Of a stretch of 64,000 nt of DNA, positions 1 to 10,580 are shown piece after piece. The notes under the pieces were generated by a model. That model was not told the DNA's origin and searched no databases. It was given only the letters and a program-made list of their open reading frames with translations. Made by a program: the position numbers and the translations under genes. The DNA is from Ananas comosus. Its lineage: Eukaryota; Streptophyta; Magnoliopsida; Poales; Bromeliaceae. The DNA lies in the NCBI RefSeq assembly GCF_001540865.1, contig NC_033638.1:1273522-1337521 (forward strand), given 5' to 3'. Numbering within the stretch: the stretch's first letter is position 1; every line of letters begins with the position of its first letter.

Positions 1-29
<29 letters not shown>
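1..29. repeat. (TA)n microsatellite
   Basis: Perfect TA dinucleotide run at the window edge. It directly abuts the inverted-repeat element that follows, the same arrangement seen for most copies of that family here. Confidence 0.97.
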
Positions 30-31
<2 letters not shown>

Positions 32-330
32 TTCTGGAAGTGAGGCTACTATGCTTCTGAAAGTACGGAGTCTTCCGTGCCACCAGGTCGTATTCCATGT
101 TGCGACTTTCGAATCGTCGATCGGCCCCGTTAAACTTGATCTAGAGTATTTGAAGTACCTAGAAAATAAATTACGCGATTTTTCGATATTATTTGCCTAG
201 TGAACGAAGGAGTATTTGAAGTACCTAGAAAATAAATATAGATTTTAAGTTTTCGCCATTGAATCTTATCGAACGAATAAAAATAAAAGTATCTGTAACT
301 TTTGTTGATCAAAATACCCTCAATATTCGT
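30..330. mobile_element. TA-microsatellite-associated MITE (family C), partial copy
   Basis: Non-coding segment bordered by (TA)n. It contains a small palindrome around 'acggagtcttccgt', then a CCCCGTTAAACTTGATCT stretch and a 'cgatttttcgatatta' stretch, which recur in the longer copies at 13.2, 14.2, 58.4 and 61.2 kb. A 28-bp segment (about 145-172) is duplicated at about 210-237. The right half of the family is not recognisable, so this is probably a truncated or rearranged copy. It resembles rice Micron elements in its TA-repeat association; that name is inference. Confidence 0.6.
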
Positions 331-849
331 TATTTCCTACCATCGCGTTTGTCAAATATTTTCTTTCTACTCACTAATCACGTAACACGTGAAATTAAAT
401 TTATCTTCTATCTAACGTAATACTCGCCAATCACATAATATGTACACTAGTCAGGTAATACATAAAATTAAATTTTTTCTTATCCACACGTTTTCTTAAC
501 TATTTTTTTCTCAAACGTATACATGCCAATCCACCTACAACAGAATTAGGTTATAGGGCACATGTTTGGGACATTTTTAAATAAGTGTCCATTTATGCTA
601 AAACTTAAAAAATATCTATTAATGCCTAAATATAAAGCCAATCCAACCAAAAATAAAAGATTACTCTACTCACCCACCACATCCAGCCATTTGGCCCGAT
701 TACAAACAGAAAAGAAAAAAAAAAAAAAAATCAATTACCATCTTTTCTTCTCTCTTCACTCAATCCACTGAAATTCTAGACGAAGAGCCTTTCCTGTCGT
801 CCTCCTCCGCCACCGCAGCCAACGAGATAGAGTTTCGGCGGTTGCTAAA
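331..849. other. Gene-free AT-rich spacer
   Basis: No open frame, repeat unit or RNA gene that I can support. It includes an A-run at about 712-730 and a short GC-richer patch (780-840). The small open frame at 562-771 has no recognisable motif and runs through the poly-A tract. Confidence 0.6.
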
Positions 850-1040
850 TACTTAAATAAGTGTTGGTAAATTAGCAGCACTCTTTTAGATTATAGCGAT
901 ACTCTTTAACTGTCACTATATACCTAGCGACCCCACATACAGCAACACTTTTTAAAAGTGTCGGTAATTTTAGCTAGCAGCACTTTTTTGACATGTACCT
1001 ATATTTAAAATTGTCGTTATAGACCATTTTTGTTGTAGTG
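850..1040 (-). mobile_element. CACTA (En/Spm-like) transposon terminal segment
   Basis: Read on the minus strand from 1040, the sequence begins CACTACAACAAAAATGG, the classic terminal inverted repeat type of plant CACTA elements. It is followed by subterminal repeats of the form AAGTGTYGSTA (for example near 1000 and 945). No matching second terminus or transposase was found within a few kb, so this is either one end of a larger element or a truncated non-autonomous copy. Confidence 0.6.
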
Positions 1041-1365
1041 ATCACGTAGTATTCAAAATTAAATTTTAAATTTGTTATGCCGGCCAAAATTTAATACCCG
1101 ACAATTTGATAATTTAAATTTTAATTCATGATAGTAGATTTTTCTTACGTGAGATAGTAGATTTAATTTTGACGAGTATTAAAATTTAGCGTATCAGAGA
1201 AACGTTAAATATTGCTAAAAAAATTTTGATACCCACTAAATCAAAACTAAATCGTTACTTAAATATAATTTTGAATTTTTTTAGTAAAATATTCAATGTT
1301 TAAGTAATACCCACCAAAATATTCTATGCGTTTCTCAAATATAGAGCATATCTTAATACCCTCGC
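1041..1365. other. Gene-free AT-rich spacer
   Basis: AT-rich sequence with no supported gene. Short minus-strand frames run into the neighbouring LTR and look like chance. Confidence 0.6.
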
Positions 1366-2902
1366 TGTCATGCTCCGGGATCCTTTTACAAATCCTTCTT
1401 AAGAACAATAAGCGGAAAACGTGTAAATTTTCTTTTTTGTAAAACACTTTTGAGAATATCCCGAAACGCACACAGACCCGCCATATGGACAAAGAATCCC
1501 CTATTCGAACGGACAGAGTCTCCTCTGTACATGCACGGCGTAGTACGAGTATACAATATCAACCGCACCACAATCAATCAACAAGAATATAGAAAATAAC
1601 AACTAACGGCATGATGATCACATAAACATATACTTCACATAAAATCAACTAGTCTAATAACTCAATCCATCACTCTAGCATCATAAATAATCAGCGGGTA
1701 ATAAATGTACAGATCAAGGGACACTAATAAAAAATTATTCCCACAAAAAATTGAAACTAAAAACGAAAAGAAGAAGGTCCATCCCAGATCAATCCAAGAA
1801 CACCGCTATCTAGAACTGTCCTCACGCATCATCCTGACCCTCACCGCTCGAGCTATCTGAAAAATAGTGACGGGTGAGAACATGTAAACATGTCTCCCCC
1901 TTCCTGTGGGTACCGCAAGCCGACGAAGACAAGCTATACACGTCGGCAGACGGAAGAGATAACAACAGTAATAGCAAGTAGTCAGATATAACAACAACAA
2001 TAACTACCAATAGGCACAAAAGGAGCTACTACTGTACGGCGAAATAATAAAGAAATAGACAACTGGAATCAACAATCTCTATGATACAAGCAACCGCTAC
2101 TGTAAAGTAAAGATAGAGGAATGTCCATGCATCAACTATAAATTGATAGTACCAATATACCCAATCAACAGCCATATTGGTCTAAAGACCTCAGGCTAGG
2201 GCCACAACGCTCTGACTGGTATATAACCCTACCATAAGCTCCTAAGCCTGAAAAGCATATAACCCTACTATAAGCTCCTGGGTCTGAAAGGCATATAACC
2301 CTAGTATAAGCTCCTGGATCTGAAAGGCATATAACCCTAGCATAAGCTTCTAGGTCTGAAAGGCATATAGCCCTAGCATAAGCTCATGGGTCTTACGGGT
2401 TGGTACTCCCAACCACTTTTCCGAAAAAGAACACCCCCTTGCGGTAGATTAAACCGCTGGTGTTTGTGAAATGCGTATAAGCTGCGACGATCGATACTAT
2501 ATGCTCAATGGCTAATGACGGCAAAAAGTCGGAAGAACGATCACAACCATATCCAACCAATCAGATCTAATATTCCCAAAGGAATGCCACAATGTCACTT
2601 ACCTATCAGGTTTATATAGCCATATCACCAAGTTTGAAACATCATCAACGACAGAATCATGCAATGGTAATCAATCACTAGAATGGTACTCTACCACTAG
2701 ATCAATCATGATACTATACGACGAAACAACCATAGAGTAGACCAACAAGTACCAAATGGCATGCGAGATACCGAACATATGATCATGATAAACTAAGCAG
2801 TGCAAGAGACCGAACATCTAATCATGATAATATAAGACAAGGTATCCAATATACGTGCATGATAAAGTAGGCAATCATAAAAGAGGAGAAAGGGAAGAAG
2901 TC
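1366..2902 (-). mobile_element. Ty3/gypsy LTR fragment, antisense (3' portion)
   Basis: The plus strand begins TGTCATGCTCCGGGATC, the complement of the ...GGGGCGTGACA end shared by the long LTRs here. The conserved block with 'gacagagtctcctctgtac' lies at about 1512-1540. A block resembling 'gtgagaac...gtgggtaccgc' follows (1880-1920), also shared with the LTRs at 15.3 and 36.9 kb. The LTR start is missing because a sense LTR begins at 2903. A 36-bp minisatellite lies inside. Confidence 0.75.
2218..2400. repeat. 36-bp minisatellite inside an LTR, about 5 copies
   Basis: Tandem unit of the form gcatataaccctagYataagctcctgggtctgaaag repeated about five times with a few substitutions per unit. 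I did not see it in the other LTRs of the window, so it appears to be a private expansion in this copy. Confidence 0.85.
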
Positions 2903-4260
2903 TGTAATGTCCCTAGGGTTTAGTGATGGAATGACTATAGTATTAGCGACTAATCGACACATCTGTAGAGTGTTGGGACGAGTCGGAGTCGTTTTAGCAC
3001 GAAATGAATGAGAAAACGGACTCGACACACTCAAATAAAGCAAAAACTGAAATTCTGGCAGTTTAGGGCGCCCATAAATGGTTTAGGGCCCTCAGATCTT
3101 GAGTGCTGTTTTGTATTAGATGCTGAAGTCATTTCGGACCATGTTTAGGGCGCTCGAAAGTTGGGCCCGAAAGTTCACTTCATGAATATCGATCCTTTTG
3201 TCACGTGGGTGTGGTAGGTGAGATCCGCCCGACCATTTTAGGGCACGCCAGACCGCCAGACGGAGAACCCGAGGACTGAGTTGTGTAGGCTGAAAGTTCT
3301 GGGCGCCCAAAACTGGGTTTAGGGAGCCCGAATGTTGGATTTCCTACAGCAGTACGGGTTAGCACAGGTTTTGAGGCTTATTGCACCTAACCCCTACTTC
3401 TATAAATGGATTCGGACGACCCCCATGAACCCTTTTCCCCTCTGTTTCACAGGAAACCCTGAATTTTTGCAATTAACCCCCTCCAATCTCTATCAACTCC
3501 ACTTTTGGACCTTGGAAGCTTATAATTCTACAGAAATCCAGCAGCGATCTTTGGAGTTTTGGCTCGTGTGCAGTCTAGGAGCATTCGAATTCTGTGAAAC
3601 TTGATTTGGAGAATTGTGGACTCGTGGGAGAGTGTGTGGAGCCAATTTAACAGCAGGTAATTGAGGCTAGTATGATCAAATTGTTGTTTTATTTGGATAT
3701 TGGTGTTCTTGAGCTGAAGGTTTTCTTAGTGTTTACGGATCTGTATACCTTGGGAGCTGGATTTTTGATTCCATCATCCTCTACTGGTTTAGAAGCTTTT
3801 TCTATCTGAATTCGAGATTTGAGAGGTGAGTTTTAATTCAGATTTGGATAATTAAGCTTATATATGCTGATTTTTTAGGTTTTAATACAAAATCTTGGAT
3901 TTTTGAATCTAGATTTTGATGGAGTGCCTATTGCTGGTTATGGAGTGATCCTCTACTTATTCATAGAGGCTTTAGACGCTTCTCAACAGGAATTCAAAGT
4001 GGAAATTCGTAGCTTTGAGCTGAGTTGCATTTTTTCTTAAGTGCTGAAGTTTTGGATGTAGGTTCTGGGCATCCAGAAATTGGGTCCTGTTAGGGATTTT
4101 GTATTGAAAATTTTCGTGATTTGAGTCGGAGTCTTGAAGGGTTCAATTAGTGTTGTTGAAGATCGAAGAATTCGAAATTCTGAAAAACTCGAAAACATCT
4201 CACTAGATGAATCACGATGCTCAAGTAAACTTTTAAATGTCTTTATGGTGATTCATATCT
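2903..4260 (+). mobile_element. Ty3/gypsy LTR-like sequence, sense
   Basis: It starts TGTAATGTCCCTAGGG directly after a purine-rich tract (about 2879-2900). The block around 2960-3030, with 'gagtcggagtcgttttagc' and 'aaacggactcgac', matches the LTR at 5943 (about 6005-6065), showing the same family. A TATA-like 'ctataaatgg' lies near 3400. The 3' end is not clear, so the right boundary is approximate. An open frame of about 90 codons at 3332-3604 lies in the leader region and shows no domain. Confidence 0.7.
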
Positions 4261-4352
4261 ATTTATGACGCTAGAATCATTTAAACCAATGATACATGGA
4301 TTAGAAGTAGGTTTTGAAACTTTTAAATTAAATATAACAATATTTTATATTG

Positions 4353-4610
4353 AGTACCGGCAACAGTTTCCAGTTCCTCAAAATCGTACTGAAAAAATTG
4401 AGTTTTTATATTGTGTACCGGTACCCACATTTGGTACCTCAAAACCTGAGCGAAATAATACTGGATTTGTATTGTGTACCGGTACCAAGACCGAGTACCG
4501 GTATTGCATCGACCGAGTGCCGGTACTGCATTAGCCGTGTACCGGTACTAAGCCTCAGAAAATTTCTGTTTCATCATGGTGTACCGGTACCAACTCCCGA
4601 GTACCGGTAC
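4353..4610. repeat. Cluster of GTACCGGTAC palindromes
   Basis: Exact GTACCGGTAC occurs at 4415, 4476, 4539, 4581 and 4601, with near-matches at 4353, 4495 and 4517. Each full site contains two GTAC tetramers in mirror arrangement. Comparable clusters sit in the upstream part of the other long LTRs. Overlapping open frames through this block are by-products of the repeat. Confidence 0.95.
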
Positions 4611-4647
4611 TCAATGTAATATTTCCTAATTAAACTTCTAATCCTAC

Positions 4648-5895
4648 TCTACCGTTCACCACCCCGATGGAACCAAAATGTATAAGGATTTGAAGGCACA
4701 CTTTTGGTGGAATGGAATGAAGAGAGACATTGGTAGATTTGTGACTCAGTGTCTGACTTGCCAACAGGTGAAAGTAGAGCATCAGGTGCCTGCTGGCAAG
4801 CTTCAGAATCTGCCAGTGCCTGAGTAGAAATGGGAGCAGATCACAATGGATTTTGTCTTGGGATTACCGATAGCATAGGGTGGTTTTGATGCTATTTGGG
4901 TGATAGTGGTCAGACTGACTAAGTCTAGTCACTTCCAACCAGTACAAATAACCTGGTCCAGGGAGAGACTCACTCAGTTATACTTGGATGAGATCGTCAG
5001 ATTGCATGGTGTGCCTACCTGGATAGTATCGGATCGAGGTCTGAGGTTTGTCTCGCATTTCTGGAGGAGTTTTCAGATGGCCTTGGGTACATAGCTACAT
5101 TTTAGCATAGCATTTCACCCACAGACAGATGCTCAGTCTGAGCAGACCATTCAGACTCTGGAGGACATGTTGAAAGCATGTGTCCTGCACTTTGGAGGAG
5201 AGTGGCATCGACATTTGAGACTGGTTCAGTTTGCATATAACAACAGCTATCAAGCGAACATTCAGATGGCTCCGTTTGAAGCGTTGTATGGACGCAGGTG
5301 CCGATCATCTTTGTATTGGAGTGATGTGGGTGAAAGGAAGACTCTGGGGCCTGAGATTCTGATAGAGGTAGAGGAACAGGTTAAGGTTGTGCGACGACAT
5401 ATTTTGACAGCCCAGAGTCGACAGAGGAACTACGCCGATACCAGGAGACAAGACTTAGAGTTCCAGGTTGGAGATCATGTGTTTTTGAAAGTCTCGCTGT
5501 CCCGAGGGATACACAGATTCGGAGTACGTGGAAAGTTTAGTCCCCGATTCGTAAGCCCTTTTGAGGTTTTGGAGCGAGTTGGACCAGTAGCATACAGGAT
5601 TGCTCTACCCCCACGACAGACCGATGTGCATGATATATTTCACGTCTCGGCGTTGCGGAGATACGTTTTTGACCCCTTACACGTGATCAACTTCACTCCA
5701 CTGGAGCTTAGCGAGGACTTGAGATATGAGGAGCGACCGGTGCGGATTCTTGCTCGTGCAACAAAGGAATTGCGCAATCGGGTCATACCTTATGTAAAAA
5801 TGCAGTGGAGTCATCATGAGGAGCATAAGGCGACATAGGAGGCGGAGACTGTGATGCAGGAGTCCTACCCTTACTTGTTTGAGGCTCAGGATTGA
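4648..5895 (+). pseudogene. Ty3/gypsy chromovirus integrase, decayed
   Basis: In one plus-strand frame the fragment encodes the 3' part of a gypsy pol. It has an H...C-x-x-C integrase zinc finger (CLTCQQ at about 4750), the core with TMDFV, IVSDRG and FHPQTDAQSEQT, the YNNSYQANIQMAPFEALYG segment, and the GPVAYRIALPP and HDIFHVSALR C-terminal domain. In-frame TAG stops lie at 4825-4827, 4876-4878 and 5092-5094, with another at 5836-5838. The first and third sit where relatives carry Trp (TGG) and Gln or Arg codons, which suggests transition mutations. The RT, RNase H and protease are missing. The fragment begins abruptly after the GTAC cluster and ends about 50 bp before a polypurine tract and LTR. 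It is surely non-functional. Confidence 0.95.
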
Positions 5896-5930
5896 GGTAT
5901 GTGTTAAGTTTCGAGAACGAAACTTTTTAT

Positions 5931-5942
5931 AGTGGGGGAGGA
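5931..5942 (+). promoter_or_regulatory. Polypurine tract of gypsy element
   Basis: AGTGGGGGAGGA sits directly before the LTR start TGTAGTATCCC and downstream of the integrase. This is the expected plus-strand priming site. Confidence 0.8.
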
Positions 5943-6125
5943 TGTAGTATCCCTGGTATTTTGATTGCCTGTGAGGTTTCAGCATCTTAGGCTGTCGACA
6001 TATCTGGAGAGTGTCGGGACAAGTAGGAGTCGTTTTGGCGCGAAATGGATGCAAAATGGACTCGACGCGAGACGAGAGTAGAGTTCTGACGCTGAAATCC
6101 GCAAAGTACAGGATTTCAGTGTTGA

Positions 6126-6302
6126 GTACCGATACCATACAGGGGAGTACCGGTACCCCAATGTAATTCCAGAACAGCATGCTCTCAGGTTGCGCTAATT
6201 TGATGCTGAGTACCTGTACGGCATCGGACTGGTACCGGTACCCTGTTTGCGAGCTTACTCGCTGAGAGGCCAAGTACCGGTAACCAAATCGGGTACCGGT
6301 AC
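6126..6302. repeat. GTACCGGTAC cluster in LTR U3
   Basis: Exact copies lie at 6147, 6232 and 6293, with near-matches at 6126 and 6274. The nearest exact site is about 80 bp upstream of the TATA-like element. Confidence 0.9.
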
Positions 6303-6378
6303 TCCAGCTGGATTTTTGAGTAGGTAAAGGGCATTATGGTCCAGTGAGTTGTCGATACCTTCAACCTTATCCCCAGCC

Positions 6379-6385
6379 TTATATA
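6379..6385 (+). promoter_or_regulatory. TATA-like box of the LTR
   Basis: TTATATA downstream of the GTAC cluster and upstream of a CT-rich leader, in the position expected for the LTR promoter. It is placed by position only. Confidence 0.5.
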
Positions 6386-7297
6386 CTTGCAGAGAGCTTT
6401 GAGAAGAGGTTTTGGTTACTGCTCTCTCTCTTTCTCTCTCTAGTTTTTGATCGTGCTCGTGGTGGAGATTGTGGCTCAAGTTCGGGAGATTGTCGACGTT
6501 GGTTCGGAGGGCCGTTCGAGTGTGCGTGCATCGTTGGAGGGCTGGCGAGCGCGTGGTTTCCTCTCCTTTCGACATCTCGCCGTTGTTGGATTAGCATTTC
6601 GATGTGGGTTGAAGTTTACCGAAATCGTCAGATTTCCTTCTAAGTTCTATCAACGTCAACATGTGTTTATTGGTTTATCCTGCTCGTACTCGAATTCATG
6701 AAAGTTATAGATTATGCTATAGAATCTGAATTTGGAGTTAAGCTAGTAATTTTGTTTTACACCTGTTGGACTTGGATTTGACTTAAGAGAAAACATATAG
6801 ATCCTACACTGTCATTTTCTGAAAATTACCAGATTTATCTTTAGGAGCTGTAGTTCTTTTGTATCGTTGCTGTGAGTATGTAATGGATACCCAGATTAGT
6901 GTAGAATGAGTTTACGCTCGTGCTGGGATGCCGAGCTTATTTTATAGTAGTGTGTAAACTGTTTCGTACTGTTGGGTGCCGTCGCGGTTGACGGTGGACT
7001 CACATTGCTGTTTTTGCATCGGATTGTGCCAAAGGCACGTGACTTTGATGGTAGTACCAGTTAGACCCATTTGCTTTGATTATAGCCTGTGTGAGCCTGA
7101 TTGAGCTCGACAGAGACATGCTTGCATACTCTGTTGGATAGCGCCCGCGTGTGCCACTCCGGAGTCGGGCTCAGTGCTTTTGCATTGATGTCATAGTGTC
7201 CTGGTTGGACTTTCTCTCCACCGACAACCCAACATGGTGGTGGTTGGTGTAGCTTCGATAGGCGGGACGGGTGTGTTCACAGTCCCTACTGAGATTG

Positions 7298-7646
7298 TGT
7301 CACGCCCCGGGGTCCCCTTTTAGTTTGAAACATAGCGGAAAAGCGTTTAAATTTTTTCTTTTTTTTAAAAAAAAACCTGACCCCAGAGTATGCCAGATCC
7401 GCCACAAATATAGGGAATCCACTGTTCACACGGACAGAGTCTCCCCTGTATTTGCACGGCGTCGCACAAGTACAAAAGTACAAACAGTATACAACCACAA
7501 CTAAATGAATATACAGATAGCTATACATTCATANATTTTAGCTCATTTTCGCCCGAAACTTGACGAGTGCTTATGTAATTAAATTACACACATAAACATC
7601 ATCAACAGAGAGTTTAGTAGCACTGTCAAAAATCTCAGTCCTTACA
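7298..7646 (-). mobile_element. 349-bp solo LTR with 5-bp target duplication
   Basis: The plus strand begins TGTCACGCCCCGG and ends ...AGTCCTTACA, so on the minus strand it runs TG...CA like the long LTRs. It is flanked by direct GATTG copies (7293-7297 and 7647-7651). It contains the conserved block 'cggacagagtctcccctgta' near 7430. It is much shorter than the 2-3 kb LTRs, so it is either an internally deleted LTR or a small-LTR family. It contains one N at 7534. Confidence 0.85.
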
Positions 7647-8226
7647 GATTGGGTCAGAAAGTGCATTTCTTTATCTACGGACAGTTGTAGCGATAGTATA
7701 GTGGCATATAGCTGTAGAGTTTTATCAGCATCCTTTACTATTCTTGTACATACTTTCTGTAAACTTAGTGGATGAGCCGTTGAGATTGGTAGCGGTACCC
7801 ATTGAGGACTACTTTTTTTTGCAGTAGTTCTGACACCCAGTTGTTGAGCCCTTTTTCGAGAGCCTTCGTTTGCGGTTGCTGCTGTTGCTGAGTCTGATTG
7901 TGTAAAGGGAGTTGCGAGCTAGATCCTTTCCAGTCTTGTTGCAGTGTTAGAGGAGTACCTCCCACAGGTAGTTTGGGGTATTTATATACATATGGTTGTT
8001 GTCTGGGTACTCGCTGGGGCGAGTGGTGTTGTAGACATTTTGTATGTACTGGAACCCCTCGAGATTTTATATATATACTATTTTTCAATTTAGCAGCTCT
8101 TTACCTTATGGTTGTAGCTTGGTTTTGTTTACAGATACAGCTATCGCTTCGTATATAGAAAAAATTCCTATATATACGGCGGGTCTGTTGGCATGTCCGG
8201 AAAAACATGTAATTCGGGGCATGACA

Positions 8227-8329
8227 TTTTCGATCATATTTTGGAGTTGTAGAAGTCGTACATAGCATTTTAACATGTGCTGGATCCGATCCCTACAATC
8301 ATTATTAGAATATAAAAAAGATAATCAAT
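8227..8329. other. Short spacer after the LTR
   Basis: About 100 bp of non-coding sequence between the LTR end and the MITE-like block. Nothing supported. Confidence 0.5.
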
Positions 8330-8700
8330 TTTTTGGGGCTAAATATACTGCAAATTAACTCTTTGTAAATACTCGTTTATTTTTTTTACTTTACTCGATC
8401 CGCTAACTTTCAAAAAAGTAACATTTTGTCCCATCAAAATTTCGAGTTGATGCATTTAACCTCCGTTTGAGTTCCGTCACTATTTTATCCATTTTTTATA
8501 ATTTATAACAGAAATATTCTTAAAAATACCAGAAATATATTAAAAATACTATTTGTTTACTTAAGAGCAAGTAAGGGCAATTTAGTTATTTCATTCTCTC
8601 CATTAATGCCCTCTGAAAATATTTTTGAAATTTTAAGAAGGCATTAATATAGTGAGGAAAAAAAGTAAAAAATCGGATATTTACCTGAGAATTTTTTGTA
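8330..8700. mobile_element. Diverged palindromic MITE-like sequence
   Basis: Contains motifs typical of the '...ggctaaattac...' palindromic family seen at 47.0, 52.9 and 54.1 kb: 'ggggctaaatatactgc', 'ccgctaactttc', 'tttaacctccgtt', and 'gggcaatttagttatttc'. The order matches but the ends are too diverged to define. Low confidence as a discrete element. Confidence 0.4.
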
Positions 8701-8960
8701 TTTTAACATATAATCTAGATATAATATTTTTTGTTAAGCTCTCTATATTATGTAGAGAATTCAACTGTATTTAAGCTTATCAATATAATTTATTAGTAGT
8801 CAAATTCCCTCCTAATGGAATATTGCTTTATGTTATAAATATAATTTGTATACTATATATAGATATAGTTTNTCTAATATATTTTTTATATTGTTAAATC
8901 AATATGGTTATATTTTTTTATTTCTTCTTTACGTTTATATGTATTTATTAAAATATTTTT

Positions 8961-8991
8961 ACCCGCCGCATCGCGCGGGTCACTACACTAG
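8961..8991 (+). mobile_element. Helitron 3' terminus
   Basis: A GC-rich hairpin (ACCCGC stem at 8961-8966 pairing with GCGGGT at 8975-8980) is followed 8 bp later by CTAG at 8988-8991 and a T. This hairpin plus CTRR-T arrangement is the diagnostic 3' end of plant Helitrons. I could not place the 5' TC end in the AT-rich sequence upstream, and no RepHel gene is present, so the element is non-autonomous or truncated. Confidence 0.7.
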
Positions 8992-9784
8992 TTCTTATTA
9001 AAATTACAAATAGTAAAAGTCAATTGGTACACATATTAAACTGTTGGCCTCTTTATATTGATATTTTGTATTATTGGAAACAAATTGAAATTCACTAAAA
9101 CTTCCATGATTAAAATTAAAATTGTCTATTATAGAAATGAAACTTATATTTATCAAATATAGCAATTTGGAACCATCAAATTATTCGAGAAATGATTCGA
9201 TGCTTTGTTTTATAAAAAATAAAAAAAGATATTAACCGTGGATTAATGAAGGTTAAAAATATCACTTCATTATGTACCAGGTTAAAAGGTTATTTCATCT
9301 GAGGGCATTTGTGTAATTAAATTAGGCAAAATTTTAAGAAAGTTTTGATTAATATCCCAAATTTAGCATTAATGCAACTAATTTAAGCATTAATTTAAGA
9401 TTTGATTGATATCCCAAATTTTAGTCATTAATTTTAGGAATTCTAGAATTCTTCTAATTTAAGCATTAATTTAAATTTTAGGAATTTTAGAAATAATAAT
9501 AAATATGTTGAATTTAAATATTTAATATTTAAATTTAAATTTAAATAAGAGAAATTTTGTGTTACTATTTTAACAAATTTAATATTGATAATAACGAATT
9601 CAACATATTTAATTTGTTTAAGAAACTTTTAAATTCCTCTAGTTTAGATATTAATTTTTTATCACAAACTTTAAAAAAATTTGAATATAGGTAAAAAAAA
9701 TTTAAATATAATGTATTTAATATGTTGTAATATTTTTTAATGAAATATCTGTGGATTACAGATATGAAATGACAAAATATATGT
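8992..9784. other. Gene-free AT-rich spacer
   Basis: Very AT-rich sequence with short direct repeats such as 'taatttaagcattaattta' around 9380-9470. No open frame longer than chance was seen. Confidence 0.6.
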
Positions 9785-10275
9785 GGATTACGGATGTCAA
9801 TGGGTACGGATACCTATAATTTTATCTGAATTCGAATCTAAATCTGAAAGCAAACGCAGTAGATTTACCTATACTAAATAGATATAATTTTGGATATGAA
9901 TATCAAAAATGAAAATCCGACGAATTTAAATTTGGGTATGGATTTTGATGGTATCTGATCCGAACCCGAAACCGATAGAAACCCGAATTTATTTTATGTT
10001 ATATATAATATATATAAATGTTTGATATTATATTTGAATATGTATTTTAAACATTTAGATTTAATTTAATATATTTTAAAATATTGCAAAGAGAAATAAA
10101 TATTTTGGGTTCGAATTTCAAGTTCAGATTAAGGTTCCAGTTTTGGATTTTTAGTCAGGACAGCTGTGGATATGATTTTTTAAAATTCGTCGAATTTGGG
10201 TTCGGATTTGATAGTCCGGCTCGGGTTTGGATTTTAAAAATCTGTCCCGAATCCTACCCTGTTATATTTCTACGG
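9785..10275. mobile_element. Inverted-repeat element with GGGTACGGATACC-type ends
   Basis: The left part reads 'gggtacggatacctata' and 'ctgaattcgaatctaaa'. The right part contains roughly complementary 'tttgggttcggatttg', 'ggctcgggtttggat' and 'cccgaatcctaccctg'. It therefore folds back on itself with an AT-rich centre. This pattern is common in non-autonomous plant DNA transposons; the superfamily is not assigned. Confidence 0.45.
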
Positions 10276-10350
10276 TAGATGAAGAGGAAAGATGGAGAGA
10301 GAAAAAAGAAAACAAAGATTGAATAGAAATTTGATTTTTTATAGTGGAAT

Positions 10351-10580
10351 TAGGCGAGAATACTTTCTATAGCACCAAGCAATTGGTGCTATTAGTTTTC
10401 TACCCCTCGGATTGAGAAATATGTGATTAGAATGATATGGGCCCCCTAGAGTTGAGTGAGTGGTTGGTTGAACAGTATAATTTAACGGATAAAAATAATT
10501 AAAAGATTAAATCTAATGGTGGAAATTAAACTAAATAGCATAAAATCTTTGGTGCTATCGATAGTATCTCAGTCGAACTC
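10351..10580. mobile_element. MITE family A copy
   Basis: Left end 'gaatactttctatagcaccaag', right end 'ttggtgctatcgatagtatct', complementary in outline. The interior shares 'gatatgggccccctag', 'gttgagtg' and 'gtggttggttgaa' with the copy at 53,268-53,493, so these are two members of one family. About 230 bp and non-coding. Confidence 0.8.

Larger units (their letters stand above)
5943..8226 (+). mobile_element. 3' LTR of gypsy remnant, interrupted by a solo LTR
   Basis: It begins TGTAGTATCCC after the polypurine tract and ends ...GGGGCATGACA at 8226. It carries a GTACCGGTAC cluster, a TATA-like box, a CT-rich leader, and the conserved 'acccattgaggactac' block (about 7796) that also appears before the ends of the LTRs at 15.3 and 36.9 kb. 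An inverted 349-bp LTR is inserted at 7298-7646. Without the insert and one target copy the LTR is about 1.93 kb. Short open frames inside are not genes. Confidence 0.85.

Noticed and set aside
2218..2400. CRISPR-like array
   Set aside because: Units are contiguous without unique spacers, inside a plant LTR.
4265..4619. Plus-strand open frames with repeated VPVP and TGT peptide motifs (also at 25.1-25.6, 30.7 and 38.6-39.0 kb on both strands)
   Set aside because: They translate the GTACCGGTAC repeat, which stays open on both strands. They have no domain and lie inside LTRs.
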